Source: Mucilaginibacter gilvus (GTDB lineage Bacteria > Bacteroidota > Bacteroidia > Sphingobacteriales > Sphingobacteriaceae). From it: DNA of 64,000 nucleotides. A model generated the notes under the pieces. It searched no databases, had not been told where the DNA came from, and saw only the letters and a program-made list of their open reading frames with translations. The translations under genes were made by a program, and so were the position numbers. Positions within the stretch are counted from its first letter, which is position 1, and every line of letters begins with the position of its first letter. Positions 1 to 7,911 of this stretch are shown here, in pieces. The DNA is taken from positions 1 to 64,000 of the forward strand of contig NZ_SBIW01000001.1 in assembly GCF_004054195.1 (NCBI RefSeq), read 5' to 3'.

Positions 1-72
1 ATTGGCCAGGCTGATACCAAAAAAGACATCGGACAGGCTGATACTAAAAAAGACATCGGTCAGGCAGACTAA
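1..72 (+). CDS. 3' end of small secreted repeat peptide (copy 1, cut by window edge)
   Basis: The window opens inside a reading frame that encodes three KKDIGQADT-type nonapeptide units and stops with TAA at 70-72. These 72 bases are identical to the last 72 coding bases of the complete gene that follows (260-331), so this is the tail of a tandem paralogue whose start lies outside the window. No function is known; the relation to the next gene is seen directly in the sequence. Confidence 0.7.
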   Translation: MGQADTKKDIGQADTKKDIGQAD

Positions 73-139
73 TTAATACCAATACCCCAAAGCGAATTAA
101 TAACATAAACAGATAACAACAACCCAAACAATATAGATC

Positions 140-331
140 ATGAAAAAAGTAATCGTAGCAGCAGCATTAATATTAACAACAGGCGTAGTATCAGCATTCA
201 CTATAGCTACCCCGGTAAAACGCGATACCACTACCACCAAACCATCAACTAAAAAAGACATTGGCCAGGCTGATACCAAAAAAGACATCGGACAGGCTGA
301 TACTAAAAAAGACATCGGTCAGGCAGACTAA
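140..331 (+). CDS. small secreted peptide with KKDIGQADT repeats (copy 2)
   Basis: Encodes 63 residues. Residues 1 to about 20 form a Sec-type signal peptide: lysines at 3-4, a hydrophobic core, then a small-residue region before the mature part. The mature part is a Thr/Lys-rich linker followed by tandem K-K-D-I-G-Q-A-D-T units, the last without Thr. The unit is hydrophilic and charged, so the product is probably a small exported or periplasmic peptide. I recognise no family. The 3' end is duplicated exactly in the gene just upstream (1-72), with about 67 bp between the two, which points to recent tandem duplication. The start is the only ATG that gives a signal peptide. Confidence 0.6.
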   Translation: MKKVIVAAALILTTGVVSAFTIATPVKRDTTTTKPSTKKDIGQADTKKDIGQADTKKDIGQAD

Positions 332-444
332 TTACAATACCTTTTATAACAGCCTCTAAATACAAAATGCACCAGGCAGGCCCGGCGCATTTAAGTAATT
401 GTAAATTTAAATGAATAAGCGGCTGTTATTAAAACAGCTCTTCG

Positions 445-939
445 CTACTTTTTAAATTTATCGCAGTTATCCATATTATATATAATAGTATAATCGGCCT
501 TGGTATCTACCTGCTGGCGGCCGGTTTTAGCATCAACAGTAAAAGGCTTTTGGGCCAGTTGCTGCGAAGAAAGCTTAAACTCTACCGCCATGGTATCGGT
601 TTTCCCCTCTTGCATAAAACTCCACACCGCTTTTATCTTATCACCATCTAAAGTCCCCAAAAGGGTTCCTTTGCGCCGGTCTTTTTCTTTGGGCAGCCAA
701 TTCATTTCTCCGCTTACCTTATTGGCATTTATTACGAGGTGCAGGGCAGTTGTGTCCTGCGCGGCAGTACCATCGGTATGTACAAAGCAGTACTCCATAT
801 TTTGGGCTGGTGTATTTGCTTTAACCGCGTAAGAGGTATCTGTTTTACCACTATCGGTTGCTACCGTATCGGCTCCTTTTTTACTGTTGCCCGCGCATGA
901 TGCCAGTGCAAGTACACCTATAATAATATAACTCTTCAT
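445..939 (-). CDS. predicted lipoprotein of unknown function
   Basis: 164 residues. The N-terminus is a lipoprotein signal with the lipobox L-A-S-C at residues 12-15, so Cys15 should be lipidated after signal peptidase II cleavage. A Gly/Ser/Lys/Thr-rich linker follows, then a compact domain from about residue 45 with alternating polar and hydrophobic residues that looks like a small beta fold, ending in a Lys-rich tail. It probably sits in the outer or inner membrane facing the periplasm. No catalytic motif is visible and the family is not recognised. It is a single gene between the small secreted peptides and a rightward acetyltransferase. Confidence 0.75.
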   Translation of the reverse strand: MKSYIIIGVLALASCAGNSKKGADTVATDSGKTDTSYAVKANTPAQNMEYCFVHTDGTAAQDTTALHLVINANKVSGEMNWLPKEKDRRKGTLLGTLDGDKIKAVWSFMQEGKTDTMAVEFKLSSQQLAQKPFTVDAKTGRQQVDTKADYTIIYNMDNCDKFKK

Positions 940-1055
940 GGGTATCGTGTTTAATTTTTTACTACTACAATTATAGCCGTAAATAGTTCGGCTTTTTCTC
1001 TTGCCCCCGGGCAGAAACTTTTTAAATGCCCTATATTTACTGTAAAAATACGCGT

Positions 1056-1610
1056 ATGCTCGATGTTAATTTGCAACCCTTCCCTATACTTTCTACGCCC
1101 CGTTTAACACTTCGTGCCGTAAATTTTGGCGATGCGGAAGCCATTTTTGCGATGCGCACGGATGCAGAAGTGTTGAAATATATAGATATAGAGCGCCCCA
1201 AATCGATAGAAGCGGTGATTGATTGGATAAAAATGACCCACGAAATTCATAAAAAAAACGACGGTGTTTTATGGGGAATAACCTTAAAAGGCAGCGAGGA
1301 AATGTTGGGCAGCATTGGTTTCTGGAACATGGATAAAGCCAATCACCGTACCGAGACAGGTTATATGCTCGCCACCGCCTGGCAGGGGAAAGGCATTATG
1401 CAAGAAGCTTTAACAGAGGCAATTAAATACGCGTTCGAAACCATTGGCCTCCATTCTATACAAGCCAACATAAACCCGGCCAACAAGGCATCCATGAACC
1501 TGTTAGAGCGCACCGGCTTTGTGCGCGAAGCCTATTTTAGAGAGAACTATTACTACAAAGACAAATTCCTCAATTCGGCCGTGTATTCTTTAATTACAAC
1601 AAAAAAATAA
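1056..1610 (+). CDS. GNAT family N-acetyltransferase (RimJ/RimL type)
   Basis: 184 residues from the ATG at 1056. The frame is open from 1026, but the extra ten residues precede the conserved start of the fold (ILSTPRLTLRAV), so the later ATG is preferred. It transfers an acetyl group from acetyl-CoA to an amine, in this subgroup often a protein N-terminus or small amine. The acetyl-CoA-binding motif A is in the stretch around ETGYMLATAWQGKGIM, followed by the NPANKASMNLLERTGF segment typical of RimJ/RimL-like enzymes. The substrate cannot be read from the sequence. Monocistronic by context. Confidence 0.85.
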   Translation: MLDVNLQPFPILSTPRLTLRAVNFGDAEAIFAMRTDAEVLKYIDIERPKSIEAVIDWIKMTHEIHKKNDGVLWGITLKGSEEMLGSIGFWNMDKANHRTETGYMLATAWQGKGIMQEALTEAIKYAFETIGLHSIQANINPANKASMNLLERTGFVREAYFRENYYYKDKFLNSAVYSLITTKK

Positions 1611-1756
1611 CAACTATGCATAAAATTTGTTAGTTAAGTATAATTACATAACTTGCCTGCACAAAACCAATTGCCCCACTCTTAACCTAAATTATAATGC
1701 GGGGCGCAAAACAAATTTTAATTAATACAGTTTACACTTAAAAAAACTTAAAAGAC

Positions 1757-1969
1757 ATGGCAGCACAATCAGGAGGCATTACCGCCTATTCAGTAAAAAC
1801 CAAAACCAAAAATGTTCCAATGATCGATCCGGTTATTGATATCAAATCGGGCCGTTACATAGCTACGGGTAAAGATGCCGATGGCAACAAAATGGCAGCT
1901 ATTATGGGCAAAGCAACTGCAGAAGGTCATGTTGCATCAGGCGCAGCTACAAAAGGCTCTGGCTGGTAA
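1757..1969 (+). CDS. small conserved-looking protein of unknown function
   Basis: 70 residues, Gly/Ala/Lys-rich, with no signal peptide or membrane segment, so probably cytoplasmic. The middle (residues about 22-45) contains DPVIDIKSGRYIATGKDADG, a small beta-rich pattern; the C-terminus is Gly/Ser-rich and ends in Trp. I do not recognise a family. Support for a real gene: codon use like its neighbours, an isolated position with a 146-bp leader, and a strong hairpin terminator starting 14 bp after the stop codon. Confidence 0.65.
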   Translation: MAAQSGGITAYSVKTKTKNVPMIDPVIDIKSGRYIATGKDADGNKMAAIMGKATAEGHVASGAATKGSGW

Positions 1970-1983
1970 ATAATAGGTGCTAT

Positions 1984-2023
1984 AAAACAAGAAAACCTGC
2001 CACGCGGCAGGTTTTCTTGTTTT
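1984..2023. terminator. bidirectional intrinsic terminator
   Basis: A perfect 18-bp stem (1984-2001 with 2006-2023, loop ACGC) has an A-rich 5' flank and a T-rich 3' flank. It therefore works as a U-tract hairpin on both strands and serves both the rightward 70-aa gene and the leftward CYTH gene, whose stop codon overlaps its right arm. Confidence 0.85.
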
Positions 2024-2504
2024 ATATACTAACGCCGCCCCAGTTTTTATACGGGTTTACCGATAGGCTGGCATTACTGTACCGGTGATCATCGGTTACC
2101 TCATCCGCCACCCAATCGGGTTTTTCAAAGGCTTGCTCCTCGTGTTCCAGTTCTATTTCGGCCACTATCAGGCCATCGTTATCACCGCTAAAAATATCTA
2201 CCTCCCAGGTATTGCCTGCAAAATTTATTTCGTACCGCACTTTTTCTATTGATGATACGGTAAGTCCGCTTAATATTTCGTGGCCATCCGCAATGGGGAT
2301 GGTATACTCATATTCGTTGCGACTGATGCCCGTGGTACTGCCCTTAAGGGTAAGGTAAGCGGCCTCGTCGGTTACGCGGATACGCACTGTGCGCTTATCA
2401 TCGCTTAAAATATAGCCCTGTTTAAACAACTTCCCCTCCGGCTTTGCAAGCGCGTTCCATTTGGCCCTATTCACCAAAAATTTTCTTTCTATTTCTATCG
2501 CCAT
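2022..2504 (-). CDS. CYTH domain protein (triphosphate tunnel metalloenzyme)
   Basis: 160 residues. The EIERK signature at residues 4-8 marks the CYTH/TTM fold, an eight-stranded tunnel binding triphosphate and divalent metal. Further conserved charged positions follow in strand-like segments (VRIRVTDEAAYLTLKG, EYEYTIP, WEVDIFSG, IVAEIELEHE). Family members include class IV adenylate cyclases, thiamine triphosphatases and inorganic triphosphatases; the short bacterial single-domain form is most often a tripolyphosphatase, but the substrate is not provable here. Cytoplasmic. It diverges from the 907-aa gene and shares a terminator with the gene to its left. Confidence 0.9.
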   Translation of the reverse strand: MAIEIERKFLVNRAKWNALAKPEGKLFKQGYILSDDKRTVRIRVTDEAAYLTLKGSTTGISRNEYEYTIPIADGHEILSGLTVSSIEKVRYEINFAGNTWEVDIFSGDNDGLIVAEIELEHEEQAFEKPDWVADEVTDDHRYSNASLSVNPYKNWGGVSI

Positions 2505-2606
2505 ACTATTTATTTAACAATACTGTTATAAAATGTTAAATCACCATTGCTTTCAACACGCCGTAAAGCTAAATGTTTATATTAGCCCGGCTACATTATA
2601 TTAAAA

Positions 2607-5330
2607 ATGAACTTCAAAAGATCCGTATTATTTATATTACTGCTGATAGCTTTTTCCCCTGCGTTCGCACAACGGGATACCGTGGGTTTAAATACCATTG
2701 TAACCAAAACCACTAAGCTGATCACCTCCTACCCGTTTGAGAAAGTATACCTGCATTTAGATAAGCCATACTATGCCGCCGGCGATACCATCTGGTTTAA
2801 AGCTTATGTCACTATCGATCAGCACTCGCCCACCATTTTAAGCAATATTGTTTATGTAGATATTGCGAATAACCAGGATTCTATAACCCGGTTTATAAAG
2901 CTGCCGGTACTAAACGGCGTTGCCAATGGCAACATTGCCCTCACCCCGGCCGATTTTAAACAAGGCAACTACCACCTGCGCGCCTACACCGCCTACATGC
3001 GCAATTACGACCCCGATTACTACTTTAACAAAAACCTGGTGATAGGTAACCCGGTAGATAAGGATATTGTTACCAATGTATCGTTCAGTTCTTCGGAGGC
3101 TGCGGGCCTTACAAAAGTTGCGGCGAACGTGGCTTATAAGGATGCCCGCGAAAGTTTGCCGCTGCTTAATAAAAAAGTAAGCTGGACGGTGGTTGCCAAT
3201 AGCGAAGAGCTTTTTAAGGGCAAAGGCACCACCGATGACAATGGCGTTTTTAAGGCCGAATTTAGTGGGGCACCCGCATCTTTAAAAGGTGCCAGCCTGG
3301 TAGCCGTAATAGATATGGGCAACCGCAAAGCCATCACCAGCACTTTTGCTTTAAAAACGGCGGCCAGCGGTAAAGACGTACAATTTTTCCCGGAAGGCGG
3401 TGAACTCATCATCGGTGTGCGATCTAAAATAGCGTTTAAAGCCGTAAACAGTAATGGGCTTGGTGTTGATGTAAAAGGCAGCGTTACAGATAACGAGGGT
3501 GCGGTGCTGGCCAACCTTAATTCGCAGCACTTAGGCATGGGGATTTTTGCCCTAATGCCCGAAAACGGTAAGACTTACAAGGTAAATATACAGTTTGCCG
3601 ATGGTACAAAAGCAGTGTACGATCTGCCCCGCATCAAAGCATCGGGCATCAATCTATCTGTATTTAATAACGATGCAGACAATCTTAACATCAAATTATC
3701 GGCTAATGATTCTTATTTTCAGCTAAACCAAGGCAAAATCTACTACATCATTGCCCAAAACGGTGGCGCGGTATATTTTGCGGGCCAAACCAAGTTAGAC
3801 GCTGCTATATACAGCGCTTCCATCCCAAAAAGCAAGTTCCCTACCGGTGTAGTGCAGCTTACCCTGCTTACAGACCATGGCGTTGCCCTTTGCGAACGGG
3901 TAGCGTTCGTTCAGCATAACGATGCTTTGAACGTTTCCATAGCCAGCGCGGCTAAAACATACAACGTCCGCCAAAAGGTAAAACTTAATATCTTGGCAAA
4001 AAACAAGGCCCTGCCAGTTGCCGGCACCTTCTCGGTATCGGTTATTGATGAAACCAAAGTGCCCTTTGATGAAAATGCCGAAACTACCATACTAACCAGT
4101 ACCCTGCTCACATCCGAACTGAAAGGATACATCGAAAAACCCAATTACTATTTCATTAGCAAAGATGCCAACGCTGCCGAAAACCTGGATATCCTGATGC
4201 TTACCCAGGGCTACAGACGCGTATCGTACCGCAATGTACTCGCTAATAAAGTACCGCAGATAACCGTTTTCCCCGAGCAGAACGGGCTGGAGATCTCCGG
4301 CGTACTGCGCAACAACACCGGAATGACCATTGCCAAGGGCTACCTGCGCCTGCAAGTGCCATCGAGAAATTTTTATGCCGAAACCACTACCGATATGGTG
4401 GGTAACTACAAATTCTCAAAGCTTAATTTCATCGATTCGTCTAAAGTGATCATCAGCGCGCGCAGCAGCGCCAATGGCAAAAATTTGGTGGTGACCGCCA
4501 ATCCCGAAACGTTTCAATATCCCTCAAAAAATAATATGGCGTTTGATGAAGTGGCCAATATTGATAGTACATTTAAGCCTTACCTCGAAAACAGTTTAAA
4601 GCAGTATAAAAACACGCACCAGTTAAAAGAGGTGGTGATAAAAGCAAATCCCATCAAAAAAACGGGACACTCAGATTATTCGGTATTTACAGGCTTACCT
4701 ATGCTGGCCGATCAGGAATACTTGGCTGCCAACATGCGGAACTGTGCAAACCTTTACCTATGCCTGCAAACAATGATAATGGGTACCACCATTGATGATA
4801 ATAAACTGTATTTTATGAAGAACTACAACAGCCAGGATAAAAAACCGATCCAAATATTTGTGAACGGTATGCCGGTAGATCTATCGTATCTTAATAGCGT
4901 AATGGTAAGCAATGTAGAATCGGTAGAGGTGTTTAAAAGTGCAGGTTTTAGTGGAATAGATGACCTTTATGGCACATCGGGCATTGTGGAGATCAACCTT
5001 AAGAAAGCGCCAAAGGGAACCAAAATATCATTTGCCGAATTGCAGGAACTTATCCCCCCGCCAAATATTTTAAGCATAAGCCCGGTTGGCTATGCCATAA
5101 ACCGCGAGTTTTATGCGCCAAAATATGATGTGCCAAAACCCGGCACCCTTGGCGGCGATCTGCGCAGCACCGTTTACTGGGCACCAAAAGTAACTACCGA
5201 CAAGGCCACCGGCGCAACGGCTATAGAATACTATAATGCCGATGGCCACGGCACCTACCGCGCCACTATAGAAGGCATGGATGTTGATGGTAACCTGGGC
5301 AGGTATGTATACAGGTATACGGTGAAGTAA
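2607..5330 (+). CDS. secreted MG-domain protein with TonB-receptor plug domain, no barrel
   Basis: 907 residues. A signal peptide (1-21, cleavage after AFA) is followed by an MG2-like segment (YLHLDKPYYAAGDTIWFKAY, about 48-67), which is the 'macroglobulin wall' seen in bacterial alpha-2-macroglobulins. Several further beta domains follow. From about residue 672 a plug-like domain begins (LKEVVIKANP) and ends with GTSGIVEINL at 789-798, as plugs of TonB-dependent receptors do, but no 22-strand barrel follows. Instead the tail has the block VYWAPKVTTD (856-865), which resembles the W-x-P-x-x-x-TD start of an A2M domain, and then the protein ends. It probably acts at the cell surface or periplasm; function unknown. 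Divergent from the CYTH gene and followed by a hairpin terminator. Confidence 0.8.
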   Translation: MNFKRSVLFILLLIAFSPAFAQRDTVGLNTIVTKTTKLITSYPFEKVYLHLDKPYYAAGDTIWFKAYVTIDQHSPTILSNIVYVDIANNQDSITRFIKLPVLNGVANGNIALTPADFKQGNYHLRAYTAYMRNYDPDYYFNKNLVIGNPVDKDIVTNVSFSSSEAAGLTKVAANVAYKDARESLPLLNKKVSWTVVANSEELFKGKGTTDDNGVFKAEFSGAPASLKGASLVAVIDMGNRKAITSTFALKTAASGKDVQFFPEGGELIIGVRSKIAFKAVNSNGLGVDVKGSVTDNEGAVLANLNSQHLGMGIFALMPENGKTYKVNIQFADGTKAVYDLPRIKASGINLSVFNNDADNLNIKLSANDSYFQLNQGKIYYIIAQNGGAVYFAGQTKLDAAIYSASIPKSKFPTGVVQLTLLTDHGVALCERVAFVQHNDALNVSIASAAKTYNVRQKVKLNILAKNKALPVAGTFSVSVIDETKVPFDENAETTILTSTLLTSELKGYIEKPNYYFISKDANAAENLDILMLTQGYRRVSYRNVLANKVPQITVFPEQNGLEISGVLRNNTGMTIAKGYLRLQVPSRNFYAETTTDMVGNYKFSKLNFIDSSKVIISARSSANGKNLVVTANPETFQYPSKNNMAFDEVANIDSTFKPYLENSLKQYKNTHQLKEVVIKANPIKKTGHSDYSVFTGLPMLADQEYLAANMRNCANLYLCLQTMIMGTTIDDNKLYFMKNYNSQDKKPIQIFVNGMPVDLSYLNSVMVSNVESVEVFKSAGFSGIDDLYGTSGIVEINLKKAPKGTKISFAELQELIPPPNILSISPVGYAINREFYAPKYDVPKPGTLGGDLRSTVYWAPKVTTDKATGATAIEYYNADGHGTYRATIEGMDVDGNLGRYVYRYTVK

Positions 5331-5369
5331 AAGATAAGGCATAATTATAGCTTAAACATTTAGGCGTAC

Positions 5370-5398
5370 ATAGCGAAGCCCCACCCCGGCTTCGCTAT
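5370..5398 (+). terminator. hairpin terminator after the 907-aa gene
   Basis: An 11-bp perfect stem (5370-5380 with 5388-5398) with a CCACCCC loop lies 40 bp past the stop codon. The T tract after it is short (TTT), so termination strength is uncertain. Confidence 0.6.
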
Positions 5399-5454
5399 TT
5401 GCATTTATCCTTTTTTATTGTCTAAATTTATGCAAACCTTAATCCCAATTAGTT

Positions 5455-5859
5455 ATGGACATGAACCTTGTACATTGGCCCGCCGTTGTTGTGGCCGGCC
5501 TGTCTGCCTTTGCCGTTGGCGGTCTTTGGTATTCTAACGCGCTTTTTGGAAAAGCCTGGATGACGGATAGCGGTCTTGATATAAAAGAGATAAACGCATC
5601 CGGCAAGGGTAAAATATTTGGCTTTACCGCCCTCTTCTCCATCATCATGTCGGCCAACCTGGCTATGTTTTTGGCTGATGCCAAAACCGACCTGGCCTGG
5701 GGCGCAATAGCCGGTTTCCTTGCCGGAATATGGACGTTCGGTGCAATAGCTACGCATAGTCTTTTCGAGCTAAAATCATGGCGGTACATATTTATCAATG
5801 GCGGGTACAGTGTTGTTTCGCTTACGCTGATGGGGTTAATATTGGGTGCCTGGAGATAA
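5455..5859 (+). CDS. DUF1761 family small membrane protein
   Basis: 134 residues from ATG 5455 (an internal ATG two codons later would also serve). Four hydrophobic segments are visible (about 6-28, 52-73, 78-99, 108-132), and the N-terminal NLVHWPAVVVAGLSAFAVGG followed by the LWYSNALFGKAW block is characteristic of DUF1761. It should be an inner-membrane protein; no reaction is known for the family. Monocistronic, between a terminator and an AT-rich palindromic repeat. Confidence 0.85.
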   Translation: MDMNLVHWPAVVVAGLSAFAVGGLWYSNALFGKAWMTDSGLDIKEINASGKGKIFGFTALFSIIMSANLAMFLADAKTDLAWGAIAGFLAGIWTFGAIATHSLFELKSWRYIFINGGYSVVSLTLMGLILGAWR

Positions 5860-5873
5860 AGCCTAACTATCTG

Positions 5874-5976
5874 TCTGAACCCGAATTTTAGGAATTAACG
5901 AATTTCCAGAAACTCTTCTTATGAGTTAGTAGCAATTCTATTAATTCTTAAAATTCGTTTAAAATTCGAGTTCAGA
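5874..5976. repeat. AT-rich imperfect palindrome (TCTGAA...TTCAGA class)
   Basis: TCTGAAC at 5874-5880 is mirrored by GTTCAGA at 5970-5976. The arms are made of repeated AATTC/GAATT blocks (gaattttaggaatta and taattcttaaaattc). Related palindromes occur at 19355-19446 and 50747-50975, so this is an interspersed repeat class in this genome. Confidence 0.6.
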
Positions 5977-6066
5977 TATAAACAAACATGACAGTAATAT
6001 GTCCTCCCGCCCGAACAAAACAGTCCCCGGTAGCGTTAATTCATACTGATAAACAATAACAGCATC

Positions 6067-6936
6067 ATGAGTAACAAAACCGCATCTTTCCAAAAAACGT
6101 TCAGCATAGGTGGCTATATTACCGTTAACCGTATAGGCTATGGTGCCATGCGCATCACCGGCAAGGGCATCTGGGGCCCGCCGAAGGATCATGACGAATC
6201 TATCCTTGTATTAAAACGCGCGGTAGAACTGGGCGTGAATTTTATCGACACTGCCGATAGCTACGGCCCCAACGTATCCGAAGAACTGATAGCCGAAGCG
6301 CTGCACCCCTACCCGGCTGGTTTGCTCATAGGCACTAAAGGTGGCTTGCTCCGCACCGGTCCCGACCAATGGCCCGTGGATGCCAGTCCCGAACATTTAA
6401 AGGAAGCACTGGAAGGCAGCCTGAAACGCTTGAAGCTTGACCAGATAGACCTGTACCAACTCCACCGGATAGACCCCAAGGTGCCCGCCGAAAAAACCTT
6501 CGCGTTTTTAAAACAGGCGCAGCAGGATGGTAAGATAAAGCACATCGGCCTATCCGAAGTGGGCATTGATGATATTAAAAAAGCACAGGAATACTTTGAC
6601 GTGGTATCGGTACAAAACATGTACAGTGTAGATAACCGCAAATGGGAAGGCGTGCTGGAATACTGCGAACAGGAAAATATCGCATTTATCCCATGGTTCC
6701 CGCTGAGTGCCGGTAATGTGGCCAGCGAAGAGATCTTGCAAAAGGTAGCTGCAAAACATAGCGCGACCGTACACCAGGTAGCACTAAGCTGGCTGCTTAA
6801 CCATTCGCCAAATATATTGCTCATCCCGGGAACCTCCAGCGTGGCGCATTTGGAAGAAAACATGAAAACCGCCGGTGTTGTACTGGATGCCCAAGATATA
6901 GACGAACTGGACGGTATATCGCCACCGGTGGGATAG
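6067..6936 (+). CDS. aldo/keto reductase
   Basis: 289 residues, a (beta/alpha)8-barrel oxidoreductase using NADPH to reduce carbonyls. The catalytic tetrad is visible: Asp61 and Tyr66 (FIDTADSYG), Lys91 (LLIGTKGG) and His133 (LYQLHRID). The C-terminal cofactor segment (LLIPGTSSVAHLEENM) is also present. Cytoplasmic. It belongs to the oxidoreductase group related to YajO/IolS-like proteins; the substrate cannot be assigned. It stands alone, with an AT-rich repeat upstream and a good terminator downstream. Confidence 0.93.
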   Translation: MSNKTASFQKTFSIGGYITVNRIGYGAMRITGKGIWGPPKDHDESILVLKRAVELGVNFIDTADSYGPNVSEELIAEALHPYPAGLLIGTKGGLLRTGPDQWPVDASPEHLKEALEGSLKRLKLDQIDLYQLHRIDPKVPAEKTFAFLKQAQQDGKIKHIGLSEVGIDDIKKAQEYFDVVSVQNMYSVDNRKWEGVLEYCEQENIAFIPWFPLSAGNVASEEILQKVAAKHSATVHQVALSWLLNHSPNILLIPGTSSVAHLEENMKTAGVVLDAQDIDELDGISPPVG

Positions 6937-6954
6937 TCCTGTCTTTAATAAATG

Positions 6955-6987
6955 AAAAGGATGTCGAAAACAGGCATCCTTTTTTTG
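6955..6987 (+). terminator. intrinsic terminator after the aldo/keto reductase
   Basis: AAAAGGATG (6955-6963) pairs with CATCCTTTT (6975-6983), followed by a run of T to 6987. It begins 18 bp after the stop codon. Confidence 0.8.
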
Positions 6988-7025
6988 TTGCTATCCAGCC
7001 TATGCAAACGTATTTTTGCTCACTG

Positions 7026-7445
7026 ATGAAAAGCAAAGAAGAGATACTGAATAACTACTATGCGCAAGGCGCCGACGGGATGCCCGAAATTTCTGCGGAT
7101 GGCTTGTTAAAGGCCATGGAGGAATATCGCCGGCAGGCAGAAGAAGCTGCCTTCAACGCCGCAAAGGAATTTGAGGGCGGGGTAATTGGCGGTAAAGAGC
7201 TTTTCGAAACCTATGAAGATTACAAAGCCAACCTCGTTGTCCCGGTGGCAGCACCCGCCGAGCCGGATGAATTAGCGCAGATCCAATTCATGGCCGATAG
7301 CATCCTGGAACTATTCATCCCGCAGGACAAAATTGTTGAGCAACTCTCCTTCGACATCCGCACCAACGGTAAGGAATACGTCGTAAGCTACAACAAAACC
7401 CCGCAGGGTTATTGGGTTTTCTCGGATTACACCCCTACCGAATAG
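7026..7445 (+). CDS. hypothetical cytoplasmic protein
   Basis: 139 residues from ATG 7026; the frame is open from an ATG at 7002, but the extra eight residues (MQTYFCSL) look untranslated. The N-terminal half is acidic and helical (KEEILNNYY, AMEEYRRQAEEAAFNAAKEF). After a Pro/Ala linker (VPVAAPAEPDE) a short beta-like C-terminal domain ends in GYWVFSDYTPTE. No signal peptide or membrane segment. Family not recognised. It is preceded by a terminator, so it should have its own promoter. Confidence 0.7.
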   Translation: MKSKEEILNNYYAQGADGMPEISADGLLKAMEEYRRQAEEAAFNAAKEFEGGVIGGKELFETYEDYKANLVVPVAAPAEPDELAQIQFMADSILELFIPQDKIVEQLSFDIRTNGKEYVVSYNKTPQGYWVFSDYTPTE

Positions 7446-7479
7446 CTTTCGAAAACTTTTGACTTTAAACTTTTAGCTT

Positions 7480-7773
7480 TTAACTTACCTGCGCTACTTT
7501 AAACGGCTTCACATCCACCGTTTCCCATATCTTCTGGGTAATGTAGGTTTCGCTTTGCTTCCAGGCTTCCAGCCCTTCTTCGGTTTCAAACTGCAGCACC
7601 ATTACCGATCCTATCATTTTGCCTTCGTCGTTTAACATAGCACCGCCAAGGATATAGTTACCGCTGGCTTTTAGGGCAACGGCACCATCCAAATGATGCG
7701 GTCGAACGCCCATGCGGCGGTCCAATGCGCCTTCGTCGGTATAATCGTATGCGGTTATGAGGTATTGGTTCAT
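7480..7773 (-). CDS. YciI-like protein
   Basis: 97 residues from the ATG at 7773 (MNQYLITAYDYTD). The open frame extends 50 codons further upstream, but that extension has unusual composition and lies over the galK promoter region, so it is rejected. The product has the small ferredoxin-like alpha/beta dimeric fold of the YciI family: an N-terminal strand, the RPHHLDGAVALKASGNYILG segment with a conserved His, and MIGSVMVLQFETEEGLEAW. Family members act on small cyclic or chlorinated compounds in some cases; here the role is unknown. Divergent from galK. Confidence 0.85.
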   Translation of the reverse strand: MNQYLITAYDYTDEGALDRRMGVRPHHLDGAVALKASGNYILGGAMLNDEGKMIGSVMVLQFETEEGLEAWKQSETYITQKIWETVDVKPFKVAQVS

Positions 7774-7911
7774 GGCTGATTTGTTTAGTATAGTGATTAC
7801 AAGTATACGGTGGTTCTGTTTAGCGTGCAAAAAAATTCTAAATGGGTGCAAATAAGTATATAAAATAACTGTAAGTTTTACAATATTTGTTGTTGAAACC
7901 AATACACTATA

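Noticed and set aside
5439..5798. Leftward frames opposite the DUF1761 gene
   Set aside because: They lie entirely within a well-supported gene on the other strand and lack signal, domain or start evidence.
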